This document shows positions 16,365 to 24,511 of a DNA stretch of 32,216 nucleotides, piece by piece (position 1 is the first letter of the stretch; each line of letters opens with the position of its first letter). Source of the stretch: an uncultured Lachnospiraceae bacterium (GTDB lineage Bacteria > Bacillota > Clostridia > Lachnospirales > Lachnospiraceae); contig CANRZW010000041.1 in NCBI GenBank assembly GCA_947644545.1, positions 1 through 32,216 of the forward strand, in the 5' to 3' direction. A program made the position numbers and the translations under genes. The notes beneath the pieces are model-generated. The model worked only from the letters and a program-made list of their open reading frames with translations, ran no database searches and was not told the origin of the DNA.

Positions 16365-16390
16365 ATGTGGTATATTGTATGTGGTATATT
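16365..16390 (+). repeat. 12-bp direct repeat, period 14, before the regulator gene
   Basis: ATGTGGTATATT occurs at 16365-16376 and again at 16379-16390. The second copy runs into TATTATATATGG and may hold the -10 region for the regulator gene. It may be a binding site or simple slippage. Confidence 0.45.
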
Positions 16391-16443
16391 ATATATGGAA
16401 GAAATCAGAATCAAGAATAACCGTTACAGGTCGGAGGTTTATC

Positions 16444-17475
16444 ATGACTACCCTTAAGGATATCGCTGCCAGACTGGGCCTTTCCCCCAGCACCGTCTCC
16501 ATCGTTCTGAAAGGAAACGGCGATAAGCGAAAGATCAAGAAGGAAACACAGCTGCGAATCCTGGATACCGCCAAGGAAATGGGATATAAGCCAAATATTC
16601 AGGCCAAGATACTGCGGGGAAGCCTCTCCGCAAAGGCAAATATTTGCCTCTATTGGGTATCCGATAACCGGATTCATCTGCTCTCCCGGTTCCTGAAAGG
16701 GCTGCAGGCCGCCATCATGGAAAACAACTATCAGTTTCAGCTTTCCATCGTGCCTTATGAGAACAATCATCTGCTGGACGTACTGACACAGGAGTCTGTG
16801 CTCACCGCCAGCGCGATCATCATCTGTAACCCTTCGGAGTCCGATATGGAATATCTGGAAGCCAATGATTTCCATGTTCCAATTGTTTTGTATAACAGAT
16901 ACTCCTCGAAATATGCAACCGTAAACATGGATGACAAGACGATCGGCCTTCTGCCGGCCAATATATTTGCCGCTCATGGCAAAAGACATCCGGCTCTTTT
17001 GAAGTCTCCCGCCACGTTTTCCGGGATGAATATCAGAACAAATGTCTTTGAATTCCAGGCCAGCGAGTCCGCCATGGAACGTCCCGTCTCCGTTATGGTA
17101 GAAGATACCATGCAGGGCGGCTACCTCGGCGCCCTCACACTGTGCGGCCTGAATCCCCTGCCGGACTGCCTCTTCTGCACTTCCGACAGCATTGCCCTGG
17201 GCGCACTTAAGGCTTTCTACGAGAAGGGGATCCGCATTCCCGAGCAGATCGAGATCATCAGTGTGGGCAGCGGAAGACCGGAACTTGAGGAATACTGCAT
17301 TCCTTCTCTCTCCGTGATCAGTCTGCCGCTGGAGGATATGGCCAATGAATGCCTGAAAATACTGTCGGACTCTCTTACCAACTTTAAATACGCCCCGACC
17401 AGCGTTATCTTTCCAACTCCCTATGTGGCAAGGCAGAGCTGCCCGGCCCTGCGGGAGCATAAACCGCAAAGATAA
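16444..17475 (+). CDS. LacI-family transcriptional regulator
   Basis: This 343-residue regulator begins MTTLKDIAARLGLSPSTVSIVLKG, the LacI helix-turn-helix, with MGYKPNIQAKILRG as the hinge region. The rest is a periplasmic-binding-protein-like ligand domain. It contains ITVNMDD-type (ATVNMDDKTIG) and LFCTSDSIALGALKAF segments, the latter normally adjacent to the effector pocket. GGAGG lies six to seven bases before the ATG at 16444; longer in-frame extension to 16153 has no ribosome binding site. It is divergent from the AtuA-like operon, and the palindromes at 16173-16238 are its likely targets. The effector is probably a metabolite of that pathway. It is followed 37 bases later by the DUF3842 gene. 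Confidence 0.93.
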   Translation: MTTLKDIAARLGLSPSTVSIVLKGNGDKRKIKKETQLRILDTAKEMGYKPNIQAKILRGSLSAKANICLYWVSDNRIHLLSRFLKGLQAAIMENNYQFQLSIVPYENNHLLDVLTQESVLTASAIIICNPSESDMEYLEANDFHVPIVLYNRYSSKYATVNMDDKTIGLLPANIFAAHGKRHPALLKSPATFSGMNIRTNVFEFQASESAMERPVSVMVEDTMQGGYLGALTLCGLNPLPDCLFCTSDSIALGALKAFYEKGIRIPEQIEIISVGSGRPELEEYCIPSLSVISLPLEDMANECLKILSDSLTNFKYAPTSVIFPTPYVARQSCPALREHKPQR

Positions 17476-17512
17476 TGTTGCAATAACCCAGGAATCATAA
17501 GGAGGAAACCGA

Positions 17513-17929
17513 ATGAAGATTACCGTCATAGACGGACAGGGCGGCCGTATCGGCCGCACCGTCATCGAACAACTTAAGAAAAAACATGAAACACTGGAAC
17601 TGTATGCCATCGGCACCAACAGCGCCGCCACCGCTGCCATGCTCAAAGCAGGCGCAGACTACGGGGCAACCGGAGACAATGCGGTGATCGTCAACGCGGC
17701 CGACTCCGATATCATCGTCGGCCCCATCGGTATTGTCTTCGCCAATGCTCTCCTGGGGGAAATCACGCCGACGATCGCCAATGCTGTCAGCGCCAGCCGC
17801 GCCTTCAAGATCCTGATCCCGGTCAGCCGCTGCAATCACTACATCGCAGGCCTTGCCGAAGCCCCCATGGGAGACTATATCCGCAGCGCGGTGGAGAAGC
17901 TGGATGCCCTGCTGTCGGGGAAGAACTGA
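17513..17929 (+). CDS. DUF3842 family protein
   Basis: This 138-residue protein opens MKITVIDGQGGRIGRTVIEQL, a beta strand and Gly-rich loop like a Rossmann nucleotide-binding motif. It then has LYAIGTNSAATAAMLKAGAD, ADSDIIVGPIGIVFANALLGEITP and ILIPVSRCNHYIAG. These are the conserved blocks of DUF3842, common in Clostridia with no known function. AAGGAGG lies upstream of the ATG. It probably shares the LacI-type regulator's transcript. Only 25 bases separate it from the convergent phosphoesterase gene and no terminator hairpin is seen between them. Confidence 0.87.
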   Translation: MKITVIDGQGGRIGRTVIEQLKKKHETLELYAIGTNSAATAAMLKAGADYGATGDNAVIVNAADSDIIVGPIGIVFANALLGEITPTIANAVSASRAFKILIPVSRCNHYIAGLAEAPMGDYIRSAVEKLDALLSGKN

Positions 17930-17954
17930 TCCCCTGGCGCAGCCCTTTTAAGCA

Positions 17955-18587
17955 TCATGCCGGAGAACTGCCTGTCCCATCTTCGGGCAGAGGCGGATAC
18001 TCCACAATGCAGTACTCAAACCCGTTGACAATGGTCGTACTGCCGAAATTATCCTGCCGCTTGAACTTCCTGCTGTAGTTGGCATGTACGTGTCCATGGA
18101 AAAAGAACTTAGGCTCATATTTCTCCAGCAATGTCCGGAAGACTTTAAAGCCCCGATGGGGCAGATCTTCCAGATCATTGATCTGATACGCAGGCGCATG
18201 GGACACAAGAATATCAAATCCCCTGTGCCTCCATAGTTTATATCGCAGCTTACGCACCCGTCTGCGCATCCCCTTCTCCGAATACTGATTCTTTGCTCCC
18301 GGAATATATTCCATGGATCCCCCTAACCCGAGAATACGGATCCCTTCATATACAAATACATCATCCTCAATACAGATGCACCCTTCCGGCGGTGTCTTCT
18401 CATACTTATCATCGTGATTGCCCCTGACATAAAGCAGCGGCACATTACAGAGCGTCACGAAGAAAGACAGATAACCCGGAGACAGATCACCGCAGGATAT
18501 GATCAGGTCGATATCTTTCAGTTTATCCGGCTCATAGAAATCATACAGATATTTTGATTTCTGGTCGGCAAGCACCAGGATCTTCAT
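17955..18587 (-). CDS. Calcineurin-like metallophosphoesterase
   Basis: This 210-residue protein carries most metal-binding motifs of the calcineurin-like fold: SCGDLSPGYLS, YVRGNHDDKY, LVSHAPAYQ and FHGHVHANY. The first motif, usually D-x-H, is DQK in LVLADQKSKY, so one metal ligand is changed. GGAGG lies before the ATG at 18587, which overlaps the stop of the upstream BMP-type gene in ATGA, so the two are translationally coupled. The substrate is unknown: such enzymes cut phosphodiesters, nucleotides or cyclic nucleotides. Coupling to a binding-protein-like sensor and proximity to an HD-GYP protein hint at a nucleotide signal, but this is inference. Confidence 0.88.
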   Translation of the reverse strand: MKILVLADQKSKYLYDFYEPDKLKDIDLIISCGDLSPGYLSFFVTLCNVPLLYVRGNHDDKYEKTPPEGCICIEDDVFVYEGIRILGLGGSMEYIPGAKNQYSEKGMRRRVRKLRYKLWRHRGFDILVSHAPAYQINDLEDLPHRGFKVFRTLLEKYEPKFFFHGHVHANYSRKFKRQDNFGSTTIVNGFEYCIVEYPPLPEDGTGSSPA

Positions 18588-20563
18588 GCGATTCCTCCGT
18601 TCTCTGCAGGTTCGTCCTTCGATACAGCGTTACTCTTTGCCGTGTCGGATTCATCTACTCTGATTCCCTGGAACTCTACCAATGCCTTAGCTTCCTCCGT
18701 CAATTCATCCAGATCAGGAATCCGTCCTACCACATTCTCGACCAGCCAGTCCATGGTTATGATCTCATCGGGCTGCAGACTCTTTCCTTTCTCACACTGC
18801 TGTACACCGCCCTGTGCATAGATCGGACCGTCAAAAGGATGGAAGGCTCCGGCCCGTATGGAGTTCTTGAGAAACTCAATGAGACGGTTGGTGCCGTGCG
18901 GCATGGATTTTGAACAGATCACATCGATCACATCCGCAGACATGCCCCACCAGTAGTTGACTGCCTTTTTCCCCTTCTGCGTATCTGCCTCCGTACTGCC
19001 GCCGCTGTAAAGATTTCTGACGATCTGCTCATAGAATTTGCCCCAGTGCCAGATCGGCGTAGCCAGATTCTCCAGCATTCCGTCTTCCTTTTTCAGATAA
19101 ATGCCGTACTGTCTGGAGGCGTTTCCGGGCGTGATCATATCATTGTCGGAAATAAAAACAATCCCCTCCTGCTGCAGTTTCTCTCTCGCATCCGTTCCCT
19201 TGACCTTCGTCCACGCCAGATGCACCTCCACGAAGGGATTGATCATCTTGGCGCCCAACGCGAAAGCGTTGATATTAGCCATCTCCCCATAAATAGGGTA
19301 ATCGGCCACATAACCCAGCCTGTCTGTTCTGGACAGCGCCGCCGCGATCGCGCCCAGCAGGAACTTGGATTCATACATTCTCGCATAATACGTGCAGATC
19401 GACGAATAAGACATCATGATCGAACAGTTATAGATCCTTACCTTCGGATGCTGGATCGCAGAACGGACACTCTGGTTCACCATCTGCGTGGCCGTTGTAA
19501 AGATCAGCTCACAGCCCGCGGCAACCGCCAGCTCGATGGCCGCCTCCACCTCGGCTTCCGTATCCGCCTTATCGAAAGACATCGTCTTGATCCTGCCCTC
19601 GAAAGCCTGCTCCAGATAGTGCCTGCCCAGCTCATGCGCATAGGCCCAGCTAGAAGTCTCTATCGTCTTTGTATAGATAAACGCTACCTTCAGAGAATCC
19701 GGTATCCCCGTCGAGATCAGCTTGTTGAAAAGGGTTGCCTTCGTCTGCTCAGGATTCTGCACAAGCTCTACCTGGCTGCCCTGATCGGCCAGCGTGATCT
19801 CCGTCCACATCTTCTGGAGCGCCTTTACGATCTCATTTTCCGTCTGTCCCTTCACCTTATCATACCCATAGATCTCCACGTAGATCAGGAACGCGTCGGA
19901 CACATTGATATCCAGGTTCTCCCCATGTTCCCTGATAAATGCCCTCTCGAAATTGTAGCAGGCCGAATGCAGATTCATTCTGTCGTCGTCGTTCCAGACC
20001 TCATCCTCTTTCTTTCCCATCAGCTTAAGCAGCTTCTTATAGCTGCCTTCTCTGGTGAAGCAGACATCATAGCTGTGAGACACCTCGTAGAAATCCAGGA
20101 ACTCAAAATAGAGACGGTTCTCCTTATCGTCCGTCTTCTTGGGCACCAGGCGGGTAACGGAAGCCGCAATGCTGTAAGTCTTAATATACTTCATGACACT
20201 GACCCGCTTATTCCCCTCCTGCACATAGAACTGATTCATAAATTCAAAAGCCACGATCGGATCACTGATTCCGTCCTCGATCTGATGCTTGTAAACCGCC
20301 GCCCACTTCATCCCGAATTCCGATTCTTCCGGGAGAAGCGGCATGAAATTGTCCGCGAATGCGTTGGACCGTCCGACCGTCTTCGTTCCCACGATCTTGG
20401 ATAACGGAATATCCATGATCCCTATATTTTCCATCCCCGCGATCTCCGTATAGGACATGATCTCATCCAATACCGGGAGATAAGGATATTCTCCTCTTGT
20501 TAATGCCGCCCGGTAACTGCGGCGCCCCTGTCTTAACGCTGATGTGTACTCACTTGCTGCCAT
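18584..20563 (-). CDS. Cytoplasmic BMP-type binding protein with ParB-like N-terminal region
   Basis: This 659-residue protein has two parts. From about residue 290 it resembles the BMP/PnrA (Med) family of nucleoside-binding lipoproteins: LKVAFIYTKTIETSSWAYAHELGRHYLEQ, AAGCELIFTTATQM and YESKFLLGAIAAALS. It continues with DRLGYVADYPIYGEMANINAFALGA and TPIWHWGKFYEQIVRNL. The first ~290 residues hold SDPIVAFEFMNQFYVQEGNKRVSVMKY, which resembles the ParB/sulfiredoxin fold motif (V-x-E/D-G-N-K/H-R). A helical region follows. There is no signal peptide or lipobox, so it should be cytoplasmic, unlike ordinary BMP proteins. The ATG at 20563 is chosen because AAGGAGG precedes it; an ATG at 20581 lies before that site. 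It overlaps the phosphoesterase gene by four bases. Function unknown; a nucleoside-responsive regulator is one possibility. Confidence 0.83.
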   Translation of the reverse strand: MAASEYTSALRQGRRSYRAALTRGEYPYLPVLDEIMSYTEIAGMENIGIMDIPLSKIVGTKTVGRSNAFADNFMPLLPEESEFGMKWAAVYKHQIEDGISDPIVAFEFMNQFYVQEGNKRVSVMKYIKTYSIAASVTRLVPKKTDDKENRLYFEFLDFYEVSHSYDVCFTREGSYKKLLKLMGKKEDEVWNDDDRMNLHSACYNFERAFIREHGENLDINVSDAFLIYVEIYGYDKVKGQTENEIVKALQKMWTEITLADQGSQVELVQNPEQTKATLFNKLISTGIPDSLKVAFIYTKTIETSSWAYAHELGRHYLEQAFEGRIKTMSFDKADTEAEVEAAIELAVAAGCELIFTTATQMVNQSVRSAIQHPKVRIYNCSIMMSYSSICTYYARMYESKFLLGAIAAALSRTDRLGYVADYPIYGEMANINAFALGAKMINPFVEVHLAWTKVKGTDAREKLQQEGIVFISDNDMITPGNASRQYGIYLKKEDGMLENLATPIWHWGKFYEQIVRNLYSGGSTEADTQKGKKAVNYWWGMSADVIDVICSKSMPHGTNRLIEFLKNSIRAGAFHPFDGPIYAQGGVQQCEKGKSLQPDEIITMDWLVENVVGRIPDLDELTEEAKALVEFQGIRVDESDTAKSNAVSKDEPAENGGIA

Positions 20564-20642
20564 GACAGTATCCTCCTTCATCTTTTAATCCGTTACGATT
20601 ATACCTCTATACATTCCTGGTTCTGCTTCGAAATCCCTGCTG

Positions 20643-22535
20643 CTATTTTGCCGGATGATCGAAGATAAAATCTTCTTCATACAACTGCCTGCAGGCTTCC
20701 TTTCTTCCCTCCGCAAAGGCCCTCTCCAGCTGCGCTACGATCTGTCCGTCCCGCAGCCTTGCCGTAAGCAGCGGCGAAAATCGTCTTCCTTCCAGGCTGA
20801 CAGCGGTTTTCACGGCTGCATCAAAAGTCATCCTCACGCCTGTAAACAAACACTGGGCATCGGTCACATTTTCCAGCCAGTCGACCAGACTGACCACATC
20901 TACCATCTGCCGCTCTCTGCAGGCCAGCCTCTCATAGGCATCAGGATACCCGTGGGAACCGTCATACCAGCTGTGGTGTCCCAGCGCCGCTGCCGCATAC
21001 CGGCGCGTAGACGCGCATTCCCGCAGGCAGCTCTCCCCGACTATTGTATGCAGGCGGGTCATTTCATACTCCTCCTCAAACCATTGCCGTCCTGTCTGGG
21101 CATACAGATTAATGAAATTAATCTTACCCGCATCATGCAGCAGCCCGCAGGCCATCGCAAAGTTCCCGACTTCATGCTTCTTCTCCTGCAAATCTTCTAT
21201 CCTGCTGATCTCTTCGATATCATCAAAAAATCCCGGTTCCTCCGCCACAATCATCTCACAGAAGGCAGCCGCAGCCTTCGCCACAATATAAGACTGCACA
21301 TAGATATCCGGTGCAAACCGCATAAGAAGCTTCAACAGAAACGCCCCGTAAGGGATGCTGTCGGCCGTCTCAATATAATTGTTGGCGAGCTGACGCAGAT
21401 ACAGGAAAAGCATTTCGTTCTCCGGCGCATCGGGAAATACATCCACATAATCCAGAATCCTCCGATACAGATTCTCGATATAGCTCATCCGTCCCGGAAT
21501 CCTTTCCGGAAACTGTTTCAGATACTGCAGATAAAAAGCCGGCAGCGAAATCATCCCATACATATTTTCCGAAGAAAAGTCGGTAATCTCCGTCGTATCC
21601 ATCAGATGTTCCGTCTTGGTCAGCAGACCGTCAAACGTATCCAGTCCGCAGTAGTACGAGATCGCACAATAATTAAATGCCGAATGGATCGGCGGATGTT
21701 CTCCCCGCTCTGCCGCCTCCTGCATATGCGCCTGATAGACGATATAGACCGACTCCATGACCGACTCCACGTCCTCCGCAGTCATGACATTCTCCCTGCT
21801 GTAAGAAATACTGCTGGCCATCTGCCTGTGCGCCATGAAAATATAACGCTCCCAGGGAAGACCCGGTTCCTTGTCCTGATAATAATGATCCTGCAGGATC
21901 TGCAGCGTCTGCCTGACCCGCGCGATCTTCTCACTGGCCGACGCATACTGCCCCAGCGCCGTATTGGCACGGGCGCGCAGAATATAACCTCTGGTCTCGG
22001 AATCCTCGATCTCATCAAAATATTTCAGATAAGCGCCCGCCTCTGTAAAACAAAGCCGCATCTCGAAGATATAATTCTCTATCACGGGATATTCCAACCC
22101 GATCAGCTTGCTGCAACGGTTATTCCGTCCGATCCCCAGCCAGTACAGTTCCCGGATCATGCCGTTTTGATCCTTCTTCAACCGCGCACAGTTGAGCAGC
22201 GCCTGGTGAATCTGACAGAACAGGCCGACATCCAGTTCCTCACCGACCTGAAACAACCTGCCGGCAAATTCCTGCAGCTGCCCAAGTTCTTCTTCTCCCG
22301 CCTCCAGAAGATGATCCAGCAAGGGGAAAAGACCCTCTCTGAGCAGTTCCATGTTGCGCTCTACCTTCTGCACGATCAGCATCCGGTTCTTAACAAGCGC
22401 CTCCTGATAACCCGTAAGCGAATACCCTTCCGTCTTCTTCCGCGCCGCCAGGGCGGCGATCTCTCTTAAATTTGCAATATATTCTTCCTGATAGGGCTGC
22501 ATTCCTTCCCGCTTCTCCCCTTCTGCTCTTGTCAC
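20643..22535 (-). CDS. HD-GYP-type phosphodiesterase with helical-repeat N-terminus
   Basis: This protein is 630 residues from the GTG at 22535, or 619 from an ATG at 22502; neither has a well-placed ribosome binding site. Residues 1-440 are all-helical, TPR-like. The C-terminal domain carries HD-GYP marks: LLHDAGKI (His467, Asp468), RLHTIVGE (His496), LGHHSWYDGSHGYPD (His520, His521 and Gly529-Tyr530-Pro531), and a later VVSLVDWLENVTDA in place of the usual VADxFDAL. HD-GYP enzymes degrade cyclic di-GMP or related dinucleotides. The key residues are all present, so activity is plausible. It follows the hybrid kinase gene by 95 bases on the same strand. The extended helical part probably binds the kinase or another partner. 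Confidence 0.82.
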   Translation of the reverse strand: MTRAEGEKREGMQPYQEEYIANLREIAALAARKKTEGYSLTGYQEALVKNRMLIVQKVERNMELLREGLFPLLDHLLEAGEEELGQLQEFAGRLFQVGEELDVGLFCQIHQALLNCARLKKDQNGMIRELYWLGIGRNNRCSKLIGLEYPVIENYIFEMRLCFTEAGAYLKYFDEIEDSETRGYILRARANTALGQYASASEKIARVRQTLQILQDHYYQDKEPGLPWERYIFMAHRQMASSISYSRENVMTAEDVESVMESVYIVYQAHMQEAAERGEHPPIHSAFNYCAISYYCGLDTFDGLLTKTEHLMDTTEITDFSSENMYGMISLPAFYLQYLKQFPERIPGRMSYIENLYRRILDYVDVFPDAPENEMLFLYLRQLANNYIETADSIPYGAFLLKLLMRFAPDIYVQSYIVAKAAAAFCEMIVAEEPGFFDDIEEISRIEDLQEKKHEVGNFAMACGLLHDAGKINFINLYAQTGRQWFEEEYEMTRLHTIVGESCLRECASTRRYAAAALGHHSWYDGSHGYPDAYERLACRERQMVDVVSLVDWLENVTDAQCLFTGVRMTFDAAVKTAVSLEGRRFSPLLTARLRDGQIVAQLERAFAEGRKEACRQLYEEDFIFDHPAK

Positions 22536-22630
22536 TGATTACGGCGCCGCCGTTTCTTTCATCCGCACCATATCTTCCCCGGCACAGACGCCTGCTTCCA
22601 TCGAGTAAATACCGCACCTTCTCATCCGCA

Positions 22631-24295
22631 TCAACCGGAAAACTGTCTGTATAAGATCTCCTGCAGGCGACTGGGCTCTACGGGCTTGGAAATATGCTCG
22701 TTCATACCCGATTCTTTCGCCTGCCTTACATCTTCCACGAACGCATCCGCCGTCATGGCAACAATCCACACGGTCATGGCATCCGGTCTGTCCATCCCGC
22801 GTATCCGCCGTGTAGCCTCATAGCCGTCCATCACCGGCATATGAATGTCCATAAAGATCAGATCATAATAACCTTCCGGCGAATTCTCAAACTTCTCAAC
22901 CGCCTGCGCACCGTCATCAGCCACCTCCACCTGCACACCGGTGACAGAGAGAAGCTCCACCGCGATCTCCTGATTCAGCTCAATATCCTCTACCAGCAGA
23001 ATCCGGTATGCACTGTAATCCAGCTCCCGCTGTGCCTGGTCATCGTCAACGCCCGATTCTCCCAGAAGCTTCGACAGCGTTCCAAGGAGCCTGCTCTTAA
23101 ACAAAGGACAGGGAACGAACCCATTGATCCCGGCTCTCGTCGCCCGATATTCCAGCTGTACCCAGTCAGCCTCCGACACGAGCAGAATCGGAAATTCCTT
23201 GCCTGCCAGCTGCCGCACATGAGATGCGAGATGTAACACCTGCATATCCGACAGTTCCTCTCCTACCAGCATAGCGCAGGGCATATGCCCCTCATACTGC
23301 GCCTGCGTCAGCCAGGTGACCGCCTGAGCCCCCGCCTCCTGATGAACGGAGACAAGTCCCACCTCCCGCAGATATCTGGCCATCTGGCCGGCCCGTTCCT
23401 TCCGTTTCTCCGCAATAAGCACAGACGCGCCTTCCGGAAGATGCAGGGCTGTTGTCTCCTGCGGCGCCATTATCATAGGAAGATTTACCGTAAAGCAGCT
23501 GCCGGCCCCCTCTTCACTCTCCACCAGGATCTGCCCTTCCATACGCTCCACCAGATTCTTGACGATAGACATGCCAAGCCCGGTACCCTCTATCTTACTG
23601 GTCGCTTCGCTGTGCACCCGCTCAAAAGGTACGAAGATCTTCTGCAGAAACTCCGGACTCATGCCCATGCCGTTATCTTTACAGTAGAAATCAAGCCATA
23701 CCCTGTCCGAATCGCCCTCCGCATAACGCTGCGCAAACCACACCTCGATCTCTCCGGCTTCCTGCGTATACTTCACGGCATTACCGATGATATTGACCAG
23801 AATCTGCCGTAAATGAAGCGGATCTCCGATCAGATCTTCCTCCTCAATCCGGCCGATCTCTATCTTAAGCGTCTGCTTCTTCTGTGCCGCCTGCGGCCGA
23901 ACAATGACCGAAATATCATGGATCAGATCCGCAAGAGAAAAAGGTTCCTCATTCAACGTCAAACGATCGCTGTCAATACGGGACATATCAAGCACATCAT
24001 TGACCAGGCTCATCAGGTGGGTCGCCGCCGTCTGAATCTTCCCCAGACAGTCATGTACCCTCGCCTTCTCGTCAATGTGAGACAAGCCGATCGAAGTCAT
24101 GCCCATGATCGCGTTCATAGGCGTACGAATATCGTGTGACATATTGGAAAGGAAACGGCTCTTGGCTTTATTGGCTTCCTCTGCAGCCATAAGAGCCTCC
24201 TTAAGCGTGGTTATCTCCCGCTCCAATTCCGCGATCCGCTTCCTCTGTACTTCAATGATCTGGTCACTGTTTTCCATATTCTCGCTGTTATGCAT
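22631..24295 (-). CDS. Soluble hybrid histidine kinase with a degenerate first receiver
   Basis: The protein has about 554 residues from the ATG at 24295. An N-terminal coiled coil (QRKRIAELEREITTLKEAL) leads to a HisKA domain, RFLSNMSHDIRTPMNAI, with the phospho-accepting His at residue 54. The HATPase core follows (VNIIGNAVKYT, DNGMGMSPE, GTGLGMSIVKNL). A first receiver-like domain (about 290-410) lacks the acidic pocket and the phospho-Asp, with AMLVGEE at that place. The second receiver has LLVEDIELN, LIFMDIHMPVMDG with phospho-Asp at about residue 483, and the Lys of HISKP. No membrane segment or sensor domain is seen, so it is cytoplasmic. A longer frame from GTG 24367 overlaps the promoter and is rejected. 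It is upstream of the HD-GYP gene. Confidence 0.9.
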   Translation of the reverse strand: MHNSENMENSDQIIEVQRKRIAELEREITTLKEALMAAEEANKAKSRFLSNMSHDIRTPMNAIMGMTSIGLSHIDEKARVHDCLGKIQTAATHLMSLVNDVLDMSRIDSDRLTLNEEPFSLADLIHDISVIVRPQAAQKKQTLKIEIGRIEEEDLIGDPLHLRQILVNIIGNAVKYTQEAGEIEVWFAQRYAEGDSDRVWLDFYCKDNGMGMSPEFLQKIFVPFERVHSEATSKIEGTGLGMSIVKNLVERMEGQILVESEEGAGSCFTVNLPMIMAPQETTALHLPEGASVLIAEKRKERAGQMARYLREVGLVSVHQEAGAQAVTWLTQAQYEGHMPCAMLVGEELSDMQVLHLASHVRQLAGKEFPILLVSEADWVQLEYRATRAGINGFVPCPLFKSRLLGTLSKLLGESGVDDDQAQRELDYSAYRILLVEDIELNQEIAVELLSVTGVQVEVADDGAQAVEKFENSPEGYYDLIFMDIHMPVMDGYEATRRIRGMDRPDAMTVWIVAMTADAFVEDVRQAKESGMNEHISKPVEPSRLQEILYRQFSG

Positions 24296-24357
24296 ACTAC
24301 AGTTCCTATCCTTTTCCTGTTCGGGATGCCTGCTACCCTCTATTCTACTCTGAGAAC

Positions 24358-24386
24358 ATTGTAGCACAATTGTGCAGAAAAAACAA
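24358..24386 (-). promoter_or_regulatory. Predicted promoter of the kinase/HD-GYP genes
   Basis: The minus strand carries TTGTTT (24381-24386), 17 bases and TGCTACAAT, an extended -10 with TACAAT at 24358-24363. The -35 box lies in the U-tract of the preceding terminator. Its start near 24351 supports the kinase ATG at 24295. Confidence 0.65.
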
Positions 24387-24432
24387 AACCTTACGGATTT
24401 TCAGCTCCTGCTCCTTATATCCGTAAGGTTTT
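24385..24432 (-). terminator. Intrinsic terminator of the Cys/His-repeat gene
   Basis: A 14-bp perfect stem (AAAACCTTACGGAT at 24385-24398 and its complement at 24419-24432) with a 20-base loop is followed on the minus strand by TTTTGTTTTTTC. This is a strong rho-independent terminator. Confidence 0.88.
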
Positions 24433-24511
24433 ATCCTAAACTCTACATGATTTCCGTTCGTTCTCTCTTAACGGTATCACGCATCCACCACGCCGGAGCA
24501 TCTACCGCTTC

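Larger units (their letters stand above)
16079..16443. other. Divergent control region between the AtuA-like operon and the LacI-type gene
   Basis: The 365 bases contain the operon promoter and its two palindromic operators (16173-16238). They also contain a copy of the dispersed palindromic repeat (16299-16357) and a 12-bp direct repeat of period 14 (16365-16390) just ahead of the regulator. A frame open from 16153 runs into the regulator but lacks a ribosome binding site; it is not counted as coding before 16444. Confidence 0.7.

Noticed and set aside
16411..17646. Open frame of 411 codons antisense to the LacI-family gene
   Set aside because: The LacI helix-turn-helix and ligand domain on the plus strand are unambiguous.
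19046..20404. Open frame of 452 codons antisense to the BMP-like gene
   Set aside because: Same reasoning: Arg/Leu/His-rich shadow of a confirmed gene.
20655..22469. Open frame of 604 codons antisense to the HD-GYP gene
   Set aside because: The minus-strand frame has clear HD-GYP motifs; the plus frame shows no domains and no translation signal.
24296..24367. Upstream GTG start for the hybrid kinase
   Set aside because: It lies on the predicted -10 box and has no ribosome binding site; the ATG at 24295 fits the promoter better.
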